A DNA stretch of 64,000 nucleotides from positions 94,884-158,883 of the forward strand of contig JAKMXF010000341.1 of NCBI GenBank assembly GCA_024704765.1. Direction: 5' to 3'. Positions within the stretch are counted from its first letter, which is position 1, and each line of letters opens with the position of its first letter. This stretch comes from Oopsacas minuta (taxonomy: Eukaryota; Porifera; Hexactinellida; Lyssacinosida; Leucopsacidae). Of the stretch, positions 23,183 to 34,300 are shown piece after piece. The notes under the pieces were generated by a model. It was not told the DNA's origin and made no database searches. It worked only from the letters and a program-made list of their open reading frames with translations. The position numbers were made by a program, and so were the translations under genes.

Positions 23183-25221
23183 ATTCAATGGTAAATGTCC
23201 TTATATGAGAGTTTTAGAGTCAATTTTTAGCCACTTCCTCCAATGACTGTTTCTTCAAAGATATTTGACTTTTATAATATACCAGCCGCTTGGCTTGCTC
23301 GCGTTGCGCTGCTTGCGAACACTTTGTGTTCGAAAGCGGATTGACACTTTGCATAGCTCGTGTACTGATCCTAATGCGGATGCGCACAGGACTTTTAATA
23401 CCTCAATTCTTCATAGAATTATTTTTAAAAGATTCTCGCAATTCTGAGATGTCATATAACTATGTATTTATGGCGTTAAATAATCAGGAAATTAAATGGA
23501 CCAAAATACGCTTATTCCGAATTTAGAATTGGAATATGAACTTAACTAAACATGAACAACCTAACTGCAGCCTTAAGGAACCGTCAATTTGGATAATAAT
23601 GTATACCTCATCACAAAGCGCCTAGCTAAGGTTTCGTATATTACATTGTATACACGCCTGTGAATGTAACACTTCTCGGACTCTTACCTAAATATCCCGC
23701 TACCGAAATAAACAAAAATATTTGAAAAAAGAGATAGTTGAAACATTTGAATACAGGAATTTGCATTACAAGTGTCTACAATAGTTTAATATTTCGAATC
23801 CACAGTTTCTCCATTGGGATTTTGAAACTCTGTCAGTTTAGCAATTTTCCTATGTTTGAGAATATTCTCTCTCTGTATAAAGAATGTTGCAATCCTTATT
23901 TAGGATGATATAATTCATTCACTTCATTATGACTTATCTTGTGAAATGTGAGAATTATCGTAGATGTTAATACGATGAATATCAGTGCAGGTCAACACGA
24001 AGACTTCTTGGCACCTGGAATCTATAAAGTGTTACAAGCATTATCCAGTCTATAAAAACAATCTAAAACAGTCAAGCCGACATGCAATTGCAATGGTAAT
24101 TTGGGAAGGAAGCGTATTTCTGAAACATAGCGCTAGTCATATTAGATTGCAGCACAGATTGTATGCTGCCCCTATCTAATTGGTTAAATAAAATAATTGA
24201 ATCTGACTATCCAAATGTTGTTACTATAGTCTCCTGACGAAATAATGAAATCCTTAATTGCCATCCCAGCGGTTTAGAATAGCTGATTGAGTTGTTTGGA
24301 CAAATTTTGATTGGACAGTGAAAATAGCCTCTAATCTGCTGTATCAACTTCTTTGAACACATTTTTGCAGTCTTTGAGGCAGATTTTCGGTGAATAGCTC
24401 TATTCTTACCCCTTTATGTTTCCCCAGTGCCTTATATCTGGGTTATTGAATTGACAAATTTAAAAGCAACAATTGGGACTTATCCCTACTTGAAGGCCTT
24501 TCGAACTTAATCCTACTTCAAATTCAGACTTAATCCCGCGACCCATCCGACTGTATACATTGTAAATGTAATACAAGTGAATTGATTAACAAGTAAAGTC
24601 CAATCATTACTAATTTACTATTAAATAATGTAATTTGTGTTTATTCTCAATATTATTTCTATCTGTTTGTTGGTTTTCAAGGAAATGATCTATGGTAAGC
24701 TATATGAATTCAAATTTTGTAATTTCAAGATGTCCTATATATATATATATATTTAGCATGTGTTTATGAAAATATGAATAGATTTCGACAATTTAACCAG
24801 ATTTATCGCATATGAAGAATTCGATTTTCACACTTTTGAATTAATCACGTGTAATGTATTTCTTACATTCCTGAATAAAAAAACAATCAAATTACCCACA
24901 AAGGTAAATTTTTTCCTGAAACATGTTTGAATGTAATACACATAAGCTGTACGAATTGGTATGGATGCTAAAAAGGAAATTATTGATTTATGGTAATCAC
25001 AACAGACAGTTGTGTATAATTATGAGAGTTAGCATAAAGTGCATGTATTTTTGCTTTTATTTACATAATATACTGAAAACCAGTGACTTAGATTAGTTAG
25101 AAATTTCATTGATATTTTCGTTTTATCAGGAATAATTTGAAGAAATCACAATGAGTCGAAAGTTGTACTTCATCTAGTATAGTATAGACTTAGATCAACA
25201 TATCAGATATTATAAGTATAA

Positions 25222-26524
25222 TTAAAATTTACCATACATTTTCTCTTGTTTAGTATCGAACAACTCACATTTTTGTATCTTGATTAACGTCTTCAACAAC
25301 AGCTCAACAGGTGGAGGTGGACCTTGGAGAATCTTGTACTTCTTGACAGCATCTTGCTTATTTCTATAAATCGTTAGTAAAATTCAACTTTCCTCTTCAA
25401 AGAGCTAGTAGTAAACTCATGGTCAGTACATCTAGAACAGACCCGTAGCCTCGATAATTGAAACGATCTGACCATTGAAAAATTTGAGAATGTTCAAAAC
25501 TCAGAGCATACGTAGAGACTAACTGGGTAAGTTTCGAATATTCAAGTTTATCTTTTGTTAATTTATAATGATTTTATTAAATATGCATAATTCAATTTCT
25601 GATGATATGTAGTAAATACGACCCCAATAAGAACAATTTGAAGCATAAAGTATACCGAGAAGCGAGGCGTAGAGAGACGAGTTTATAGCTAAGCCACGAG
25701 CCTCGTTATTAGTAGTTAATAATGAATAAATACATCAAAAAAGCAATCTATAACCTCCAAAAGGTATTCTACTCACATCATTAAAACCTATTAAGTCCAG
25801 ACTTACGCTTGTATAACAATTATTTGACTGCAATCCAATTTGTACGCTATCCTAAGTATATTGCTGTTATCTCCCAGCATGCTCGTGTTAACATGCAATT
25901 CCTTAGCAAACATAATATAACATATACTAAATGTAATATTAGAGCATAAGGTAGACATCAGTGAATGGTTTGTCAATTATCTATTTCTTCCGCTTGAAAC
26001 CAGATAGAAACAAGATTCTTCCAGGGTAGTGTGAATTATTGTATCTATACATTATAATAACATATTGATGATACTTTCCCCAAATCCTTTGTTAAGAGTA
26101 TCATTCTGGCAAGTTGAGTTGGAGATTAGAAGAGATATCTTCGAATTGTTATTCGTTACTTGAATTACATTATCTAATGCCTCTTCTTATATGTTTATAC
26201 TAAGATTCTTATAGATAGATAAATCTCAATGGTATGATAAACCTAGATAATTGAGTGTAACACGTGCAAATAGGTATTTAGTTATATACATTCGATTGTT
26301 ATGCTGAAATAAATATATGAGCCTTTGATCAAGGTAAGTGTAAGATTGATGTAGAAAATCGATTAATTGACTGGTGAATATAATTCCAATACACTCACTC
26401 TCGCGTATAATATACTTTGGTTTACAGTATTTATTAGAGAATTTTCTATCTGTGTATTGTCAAAATTTCAGGAACTTCTATATTTAGAATTCATTGAGTC
26501 TACTAAACAGATACTTACAGCCAT
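25222..26524 (-). CDS. Small three-exon gene of unknown function (80 residues)
   Basis: Exon 1 (from ATG 26524 to 26519) encodes only Met-Ala before GTAAGTAT. Exon 2 (25807-25901) reads ELHVNTSMLGDNSNILRIAY then KLDCSQIIVIQ and ends in phase 2 at GTAAGTCT. Exon 3 (25233-25363) supplies the missing base and reads ANKQDAVKKYKILQGPPPP then VELLLKTLIKIQKCELF. It either runs to a stop at 25222 (MYGKF) or splices at GTAAATTT. Phases agree throughout, and a TATA-like TATATATAA lies about 40 bp before the ATG. The LLLKTLIKI helix is faintly like the TFIIS N-domain, but not enough to name it. No signal peptide or membrane segment is seen. Confidence 0.5.
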
Positions 26525-26561
26525 TTTGATTTAGATGCAATGTAATGATTTTAGAGATTCC

Positions 26562-26571
26562 TTATATATAT
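26562..26571 (-). promoter_or_regulatory. TATA-like element of the small gene at 26.5 kb
   Basis: On the minus strand GCTATATATATAAGG lies about 40 bp before ATG 26524. Position and sequence fit a core promoter and support the choice of start. Confidence 0.45.
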
Positions 26572-27255
26572 AGCCGAGTTATAGTATAGTATAGTTTTTC
26601 ACAATACAAAAACCCCATACACTCAATCGAAAAGGTGACTTTCATTAATCCGAAAAAATGACCTTTCTTCGAAGATAGAAAAGCTAATACACAAAAACTG
26701 TACTATAGTATAGCTGAGCAATATACAAGTTAATTGATTATTGTATATATATGACTCACTACAATAATTACAAGCGATTGTAGCTGTCTGGATAGGAATC
26801 TCGTAGGTTGTGGGATCTCAGAGCTGCTATATCTTGAGGATTCACAATACATGTGGTATTTCATAAGTACATATGTCATTTGAGAGAATGAAGTCATACA
26901 GTATCTCGGAGGTATCCCAGCATATGTAATCAAAAGATCATATTCCATTACTCTCAAGTAACAAAATATGTTCATCCTTATGGCTACATTTACTACCCCT
27001 TCCAGTGAATTCGTCCAAACAAATATCTACCACTTTCGGTACAGTAACGACCTCTAAATTGATCAATATGTATTGATAAAATCACTAAAGTGTAAAAGGT
27101 ATAAACGTATAGTACAAAACTATAAAATATGTTTTTATAGTTGAGGTATAATTAATATACCAAAATATACATTATGTATACCCATTAACTTGTCAGAATG
27201 GAAAGTGATATTTTATTACAAAGGCCCTAGTACTTGTGGATATCAACATCGCAAA

Positions 27256-27772
27256 TCTATAATATTAAATCTCAATTGTTGTTTGTTTGTCCGTTGTCAA
27301 GGAAAGGATTTACAGTATGCAATTTTGAAAAGGTCGCATAACTATGTATTTATCGTGTTTATCAAGGAAGTAAAATAATTCAATAAAACTGCACTAAATA
27401 TATCGAACATGCTGAATCCGATTTTCACACTTTTGGATTAATCATATGTAAATTTATTGTTGATTTATGAATATAAAGTAAACAAATTAGCAAATCATAA
27501 AATATACGTACAGGCTTGCTCTAAACGGCTACACAGGGGTAAGAAAGTACGCTGAATCCAAATTTCCGATTTTCAAATGTCTATTATGTAAATATAATGT
27601 TAGTTTATGAATATATAGTCAACAAATTTCAAAATTGTGGTAGAAACATGTTTGCTACGGTTAAGATTCTGAGTTTATGTACTCGAGGGCCATAACCCCG
27701 AGTGTGGACATGAATAGTGTTCGTAACCGCATAGCGCCAGCAAGCGAAGCGCGCTCGTGCAAAGTGGAACAC
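27256..27772 (+). mobile_element. Helitron-like non-autonomous repeat, most complete copy
   Basis: It begins after an A with TCTATAATATTAAATCTC followed by aattgttgtttgtttgtccg, close to the TC-start and T/G-rich 5' ends of Helitrons. It ends near agcaagcgaagcgcgctcgt, a short GC-rich palindrome as in Helitron 3' ends, though no clear CTRR was located. Internally it carries the words gctgaatccgattttcacac and tttgctacggttaagatt. Related copies or fragments lie at 4.0-4.3, 18.66-18.96, 23.28-23.47, 41.34-41.47, 44.51-44.57 and 52.61-52.83 kb. No coding capacity. Confidence 0.5.
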
Positions 27773-28851
27773 AATATTTGAGTTTTGATAATATATATAA
27801 TTATATATGGGTTACATGCAAAATATTATTAATTAGAATAAATAGCTAGAAAATTAGTTTTATGCCAAATATCAATAGAAAATTGGAAATGGGGGAATTT
27901 TCCTATTATCTTCTCAATCCAAAATTCTTAAAAGATTCAAATAGCTTTTTGAAGCTGTTGGTACATTTTTAATATCACGATTTATACCGAAAATTTGTAA
28001 AGAAGTTGTCTCAATGTAAATGAATTCCACATACGTATACAGAAACCTCTAGAAATTTCAATTTGCATCAAAGATTCAAAGCATATTTCAGCAAAGATTC
28101 ATTTATTAATTGATACAATAAATAATCTTATTAATCTATTTGAGTGCATTTCAGATAGTAATACTTCTTAGTCTACACTCCAAATAACGTATTTGATTAT
28201 TTCTTAATTAAATTCGCATTTGCCTTCATATTATGTGAACTAGCCCAGAATTCAATAAAGCAATTAGTATAGATGTTTGATATATCTAATGTATACAATG
28301 CACAAGTTTCAAATTAAATTGGATAATTTCCAACAAAAAGTGAATTACGATTTGATTTATTTAAATATTATTTGGTAGTGAAAGGGTGTCGTGATTCTGA
28401 TCTACATACGCATACATGCCTGTCTGACAACCAGCTGACTGAATGATTATTTCATCACTAAACGAGAGTTGTATTCATCTGATTTAACGTATATTTTGGT
28501 GTGTCAACCAACTTTTGGTTTTCTTGTGAGTTGCATAGGATTAATCAATCATCATCTACAGTAGGAGTAGGTAAACTCCTGTGGGTGTCTGGGACGATTT
28601 GATTGAGGAGTGTTATGATTTGCTTCTATACTATATGTTACGCATAAAATTATAATCTAATTAACTCACCTCATTATAAGCATACCAATATTACGTATTT
28701 AGTATTCTATTATTAAACAGCTTAACATTTACATTCTGTATAAGCCGATTAGTATAGGTAATAGCTTATATCCTACATAGGTAACCTAGTTAATTTGTAC
28801 AAGCTTTACTCTTCAACTCAAATGAACTCCTTGGTAATTTTTTCTGTGATA

Positions 28852-29006
28852 CAGTGAAACCTGGATAAACCGACAACTGTAATAATCTGAGTGTTTCTTC
28901 TCCGAAATAGCTTCCGAAAATACAAATTCACCTGTATAATCCGACAATTTGCTAAACCGACAAATTTTCATTTCCCAACGAGTGTCGATTTATGCAGGTA
29001 TCACTG
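28852..29006. mobile_element. 155-bp pogo/Tc1-like MITE
   Basis: The ends CAGTGAAACCTGGATAAACC and ggtatcactg (reverse CAGTGATACCTGCATAAATC) are inverted and flanked by TA (28850-28851 and 29007-29008). The ends match the family at 15219-15338. Confidence 0.75.
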
Positions 29007-29128
29007 TATTCACAGCCCAGACGGTTAATAATCATATACAAAATTATATACGTATGAAATTCAAAATGGTAATACAAATAAATTAATATACAAAAGCGTA
29101 TCATTCGGATTAAGCAAATCAAAAAGGC

Positions 29129-29276
29129 CAACTCTCACGGGCTATCCGTGAGTGAAGTGAAACCTCCAAGCCATTTATTCGCTGTACATATTGATGCAGA
29201 GAGGCCAAATCTCAAGCTTGGTGAGACGCTAGGTTGGCATTTATGCCGTACCAGTATGAGATAAGTTGGCCCAGAT
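29129..29276. mobile_element. MITE-like element with GGCCAACT ends
   Basis: aggccaactctca at the left and tgagataagttggcc at the right are inverted. Internal ggccaaatctcaagc is a further partial copy. Length is about 150 bp, non-coding. The superfamily is not assigned. Confidence 0.45.
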
Positions 29277-30126
29277 TATAGAATTCTATTTACTTTTGAA
29301 CATTCCAATTAATATATTAATTAAAATACTTATAATTGACATGCACTTAGGTTAAAACATTTGTATATATCATAGATTGATTTTTTGCATCAGCAAATAT
29401 TTTGAAGTAATCAATATTTGGCGGACATAGAAATAGCTCATCAATTTCCATAATTGTTTTATACTTAAATCGTCCAAAATAGTGCAAAATGTCGGTAGCC
29501 AAATGTGAATATTCTGTTGTATCTATTATCATCATTTTATTAAAATGAATCGTAATATTTTCCCTAACTAATATATTTGATACTTAGTTATTCTTAGTTG
29601 GCCAAAACAGGCTAAAGTTGTGCAGAGATCTTCACTGACTGTAGATTATATATTTTTGTGCATTGTAATTACTAAAACCAAGTAGAATAAGTCGAATCAT
29701 ACAAGTTTTGAAAAATAAATATAGTCTAAAGGTGGATGACTTCCTGTTTTGATGCATAAAAATTGATTTTTCTGATGTTCAAATTTCTAGAAATATCTAC
29801 GTATATACTCAATGCATTTATTAACTTAATAACATTTGTGGATTCATTGGTGCTTAATCTTTATTTCATTGCGTATTTTAAATTAATATAAGATCTAGTA
29901 ATTAAGACAGAGCTATCCCTTCGCTTATCATTATTGTAGGGAATGGCCTCCCACTTTTCAGCCCCTCCGGCAACTGATTTTATTTAATTATAAATAGAAT
30001 TTTGAAAATCTTTTATAGCATTGCTAACTACACAAATAAAATTTACAATAAAATTATATTTTGATTATTTGCAGGAACACACGAATAATTAGCGCAATTA
30101 TTAGCGGATTAAATATCGAATTAATC

Positions 30127-30441
30127 CTAATAACTCTCTTCATGAAATTGATCCAACATTCCCATCAGCTCGAGATACATCTTGGTTTCTTGTAGCCGGT
30201 CAAGCTCGAGAAGGAGGTGCTGATACTCTAGTTGCAGTTCTTGTTTCTCCTCTTCCAACGCTAATTCGTATTGCTTTTGCTTGTTTCGTTGTGCCTTGTT
30301 ATACTGACTCATCTTTTTGAGTCGTCGCGAGTATTTCATCTCTTTGGCCTCCTCGGGGCTAATATCATTCACTTTAATGAAATTATTCAATTGTTTTATG
30401 TCAATTTCCGCAAACAGATAATGGAATTGATCGGTGGCCAT
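30127..30441 (-). CDS. Mini Maf-like bZIP protein
   Basis: A single-exon ORF of 104 residues. Residues about 15-45 resemble the Maf extended homology region (IKQLNNFIKVNDISPEEAKE), followed by a basic region (MKYSRRLKKMSQYNKAQRNK) and a long coiled coil with heptad Leu (residues about 58-95). The usual bZIP Asn-x7-Arg of the basic region is recognisable only loosely (NKAQRNK). It lacks any activation domain, like small Maf proteins, so it may act by dimerising with other bZIPs in the nucleus. It is about 60% identical by eye to the divergent gene at 31054, 612 bp away. ATG 30441 lies about 60 bp after a TATA box. Confidence 0.8.
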   Translation of the reverse strand: MATDQFHYLFAEIDIKQLNNFIKVNDISPEEAKEMKYSRRLKKMSQYNKAQRNKQKQYELALEEEKQELQLEYQHLLLELDRLQETKMYLELMGMLDQFHEESY

Positions 30442-30499
30442 CTTGTTCAGAATGCTTATTCCCTGAAATGTTTTTACTTAATATTTGTCCCTCGTGTCT

Positions 30500-30513
30500 A
30501 TATTTATACTTGT
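30500..30513 (-). promoter_or_regulatory. TATA box of the minus-strand mini-bZIP
   Basis: ACAAGTATAAATAT on the minus strand lies about 60 bp before ATG 30441. The identical 14-mer precedes the divergent paralogue. Confidence 0.65.
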
Positions 30514-30997
30514 GTGTTTCGACCGAACTAAACGCAATCACTGGAGTGCGAACTGCAATACAGTGCTATCACCTCCAATGCCATTACCATTGCTAATTAA
30601 TAGTACAGTACACATATATATGTATATCACTTCTATCCTCAGCGACAGCAGGCTGTAAGTCTGGAAAGGTTGAAACTCACAAAAAGGAATTCATGTGATT
30701 TTAAAATCATAAATAGAACTAGACAGTCTTTCTAGATTAATAGGATATGCCATTGAAAACCAACCTCACTTAAGGTAATATGAGATTGTATAGTGGAATA
30801 ATACAACATGAACCAGTGACATTCCCACAGATGATGAAAGCGGATCATTTTCATAGTCTTAACATTTTTGACAACAATTCACTCAAAAATATAGCAAACA
30901 TGATCAAAATATGTTAACATTAAATACGTACAGTAGTGTATTAAATTAATGTATTTGATATTTTGCTTGCGTTGCTTTTGTTCTACGTACTGCAGTT

Positions 30998-31011
30998 ACA
31001 AGTATAAATAT
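30998..31011 (+). promoter_or_regulatory. TATA box of the plus-strand mini-bZIP
   Basis: ACAAGTATAAATAT lies about 43-56 bp before ATG 31054. It is the same 14-mer as at 30500-30513 in the opposite orientation, so the duplication that made the gene pair included the core promoter. Confidence 0.65.
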
Positions 31012-31053
31012 CGATATAAGGGAGAATAATTAAACAAAAATAATACAAACCAG

Positions 31054-31368
31054 ATGGACAGTTCATTTTACAACATGATTGCGGATGTTGAGGTTAAAAA
31101 ACTCAATCATTTTATTAAAATGAATAATATCAGCCCTGAAGAAGCTAAGGCAATGAAATACTCGCGACGACTCCGGAAGATGAGTCAGTATAACAAAGCA
31201 CAAAGGGATAAGAAGAAGCAATATGAAAGAGAGTTAGAAGAGGAGAAAGAACAATTGCAAAGAGAGTACGAGTATATTCTACATGAAGTTAACATGTTGA
31301 AAGAAGCCAAAATGAATTACGAATTAATGCAAATACTGGATAACTTAGAGCAGCGATATTATACTTAA
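31054..31368 (+). CDS. Mini Maf-like bZIP protein, paralogue of the 30127 gene
   Basis: A single-exon ORF of 104 residues, the same length as its divergent neighbour. VEVKKLNHFIKMNNISPEEA is the Maf-like extended homology region, MKYSRRLRKMSQYNKAQRDK the basic region, and the remainder a Glu/Leu-rich coiled coil ending in EQRYYT. The two proteins align without gaps along their length, with most changes conservative. The basic region is nearly identical in both, so they probably recognise similar DNA while the zipper differs. No intron or signal is seen. Probably a nuclear, dimerising DNA-binding protein (inference). Confidence 0.8.
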   Translation: MDSSFYNMIADVEVKKLNHFIKMNNISPEEAKAMKYSRRLRKMSQYNKAQRDKKKQYERELEEEKEQLQREYEYILHEVNMLKEAKMNYELMQILDNLEQRYYT

Positions 31369-31369
31369 T

Positions 31370-34300
31370 ACTGTAAGCGAGAGATATTTGAGAAGATTCA
31401 TGATTATTCCTTTAAACGTTTTAATGCTTTTAATACTGCTAGTAATTAATTAAAATAATATTAATGCGAGTTCACTTTCTAATAATTAAAGAAATAATTT
31501 GAAATTATGGAATTATCAACTGTAATCCAATACAATATACTTATTATCCCTCAATATTCCAGATGTATTAGCAAACAATATGTCATCATTGTGTCTTAGG
31601 GGGCTATTGCATATTTATTATGTACAAGTTGGATTTATGAGTGCATACAAACCACTACCTAACTTGTGCATACAATTAGCTTCTTACATACTGAAAGAAT
31701 CAGCATACACATACCAGGTAACTCAAACACAAAGACAGACAACAATAGCAATTTAGTTATTATAGATCTTCTGTTAGAACATTGAATCAAAGAATATTAC
31801 ACTTTTGTAAGAAAAATATATCAAAGTTATAATTTAACAATTTAATATGTACTACTACCAGTAAGGAACTTGTGAATGATGGTCATATAATATATTCTCA
31901 ATATGACTGGAGAAAGTACACTCTTGCTAACTCACTTGTCCTCCTCTAATTTTGTCCAATGAGTTTATGGTACTCGTAAATCGAGATCAAGATGTCAACA
32001 ATCAACTAAGATTTAAAGAAGATCATATAAATACTCTGTTCGTGTCATCAGATATGCTACCAATACTTAATTCTTGTCATGTAATTTTCACTACGCCATG
32101 TAGGCCCCCAATTTTCGAGTTTCCGAATACCGATCATCTCCCGGTTCTTTGAGTAGATAAGTTTTCAACAGTCTACAATTACATCAAACAGAATTGATAA
32201 AGATGAAAAACCTGAAAACAAAGTGCACTTCTTATCTGAGTTCTATTCTAGTTGTTAATCTACCGCCTACCAATAATACAATCAATTATTACTGAATTCG
32301 TTGCGAGTATTTTCTCCTATTTACAATCAGTATAGCCTAACCAATATTCCTCAAACATTGCTGTCATAGAGACACTGAATCTTACATTGAGAATAACATA
32401 ATAATATTGATGTGAAACCGAGGTTAAACGGCGACCTAAACAATGTATAATGGCTGAAGAATTCGAAAATTTGGAAACATGCAGAATGACCTTGGGTGTG
32501 TATCTCAAGTCTCGATGAATTGAAACTTCAGAAATGGTCAAGGTAGAGAATATAAATGGACATACTCTAACTTTATACAGTTACCAATCAATTCAAATCT
32601 GACTGCAACGGGCCTGAGGTCGACTATCTCTAATCAGTATGGTAGATAATTATCAATGTCTTATCCATCCAGGTTACTATCTACTGCTGTTATTTGACTA
32701 ATTCAACACTATATTAATCAGCCGATATTTCTACCAATATTTCTAATTTAGCTGAATCTTTAATTTTGGACAATCGGAAGAAAAGTTGGATATATAAATA
32801 ACAATTAGACTTATCATGTTCTTGTAATAAATAATACTTCCTAGGTCAGTATTTAAATTAGATGATGGAATTAACTTCAGCTGCTGATTTGTTGATGTGA
32901 CTTGCATATAACAGCTAATATAAATTTCAACCTGTTGATAACCATCAACACATTAGATTGACAATCATATATAATAATTTATGAATAATTTCCACCAGAA
33001 AAGTAATGTATAGGAGATCATATGATGATTCAAATATAGTGCGAAATAGAGGGAGGGATAAAATTCACGTCAAACCAAGTGACAAATTTTAATTTGTTGG
33101 AGCCCTGATGTTCAGTCAACTAATCTGGTAACATCAGATTAAGTTATGGCTATATTTCTCAAATATATGAAACTTAATCATTGACCCACGCTTAAATTTG
33201 TGATATTTCCTTGTATGATCTGGTCAATTGAAAACTAGTACTAGTAGAGTAAAATCAATTTTGAGAGGAAACCTTATACTATCACTTGATACTAACTTAT
33301 GATATTCTATGTATCTTGGACCAAAACTATTGGCGATATCTCTTCACGATATAATTTGGATAAACATTAAAGCGCGTAAAAGATACGACTGTGCTAGGAA
33401 ACAGAGCAAAATTGGTTAAATTTATCTTCCGACTCAGCTGAGCAATAGTTTTACAGCCGATCCATTTCAAAAGTGTCCCTATATGTAATCTAGGCCAGTA
33501 ATTCTACGACAAGTTGTATTATTATAACTACATGTATCTTAGAGGTTAAAATCTATTTCAATTTACAACTTATCTAGGTGATTAAAATTCTACCACATGA
33601 TACTAAGTTAGTAAACAAATAGTTTACTAAGTACAAATCTCGATTTCAGTTACATTGACCAACTACTAAAACCGTAGACAAGTATTTGTTACTAAATACT
33701 ATTAATTAATGATAGATCGTTGAAGTTTATACTCATATGAACTACATGTTAACTGAAGGGACATTTATTGGATAAAGAATTGTGAATTTGTGGTATCATT
33801 TAATAATTACTAAATTAATAAATATATCCTTTTACATCAAGCTAGAGTGATTATTTCGTCTAATTTGGGTGTTCTACCAATTCCTGACAATGTCATATTA
33901 TTCTCACTGAGTGTTCAGCAGGGTTGCCGTGGGAAGCGGGTGGTGTTTAGCAGATACAAAAATTAGAGGGCTGATAATTAATAATAAAGCCTATTTAATT
34001 GTTCTAATGTTTATTTAGAGCAGTAGAAAAGAAAATTTAAATCGCTTTTCCAATCACCTATCATTATCTATGTCCTTGACAAAAGCATGTCAGTAGAATT
34101 TTGTAACATAAAATGCTAGTATTTAGTTGCTGAAGTGGTATGATACCGCTGACAAGAGTACTTCTGATTAATTAGAAGATAGTTTGCATGACTTAAGACT
34201 AAATGTTTAAAGGTAATAATACATAAATCCAATATATACATGTTTAGATGTGCGTCAAACTGAATTGGCAGTGTTGTAGAGTGAGTATAGTTACACAAGT

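Larger units (their letters stand above)
22300..25220. other. Intergenic with repeat fragments, no gene recognised
   Basis: 22580-22625 resembles the start of the dispersed Helitron-like repeat. 22640-22790 holds two degenerate copies of a GC-richer unit (gcgctcatgtcttgaagagc, then gcgctccattgtttgagga). 23283-23380 has the GC-rich repeat end (gcttgctcgcgttgcg) on the minus strand, and 24640-24850 is another degenerate copy with an (AT)n run at about 24733-24752. Open frames here lack gene-like context. Confidence 0.5.
26580..30120. other. Intergenic with transposon copies, no certain gene
   Basis: This stretch holds the Helitron-like copy (27256-27772), a pogo-like MITE (28852-29006) and a GGCCAACT-ended MITE (about 29129-29276). 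A 62-codon frame at 29347-29535 (minus) looks protein-like but has no recognised motif. Around 26750-26990 (minus) two plausible coding strings lie in different frames (DYICWDTSEILYDFI and NPQDIAALRSHNLRDSYPD), which may be a frameshifted relic. Confidence 0.45.

Noticed and set aside
26730-26975. 81-residue minus ORF ending at a GTGAGT
   Set aside because: Competing coding-like strings lie in other frames, so the frame is uncertain; it is more likely a degraded relic than a gene.
29347-29535. 62-residue minus ORF
   Set aside because: It looks mildly protein-like, but I saw no motif, splice site or clear TATA element; kept only as a note.
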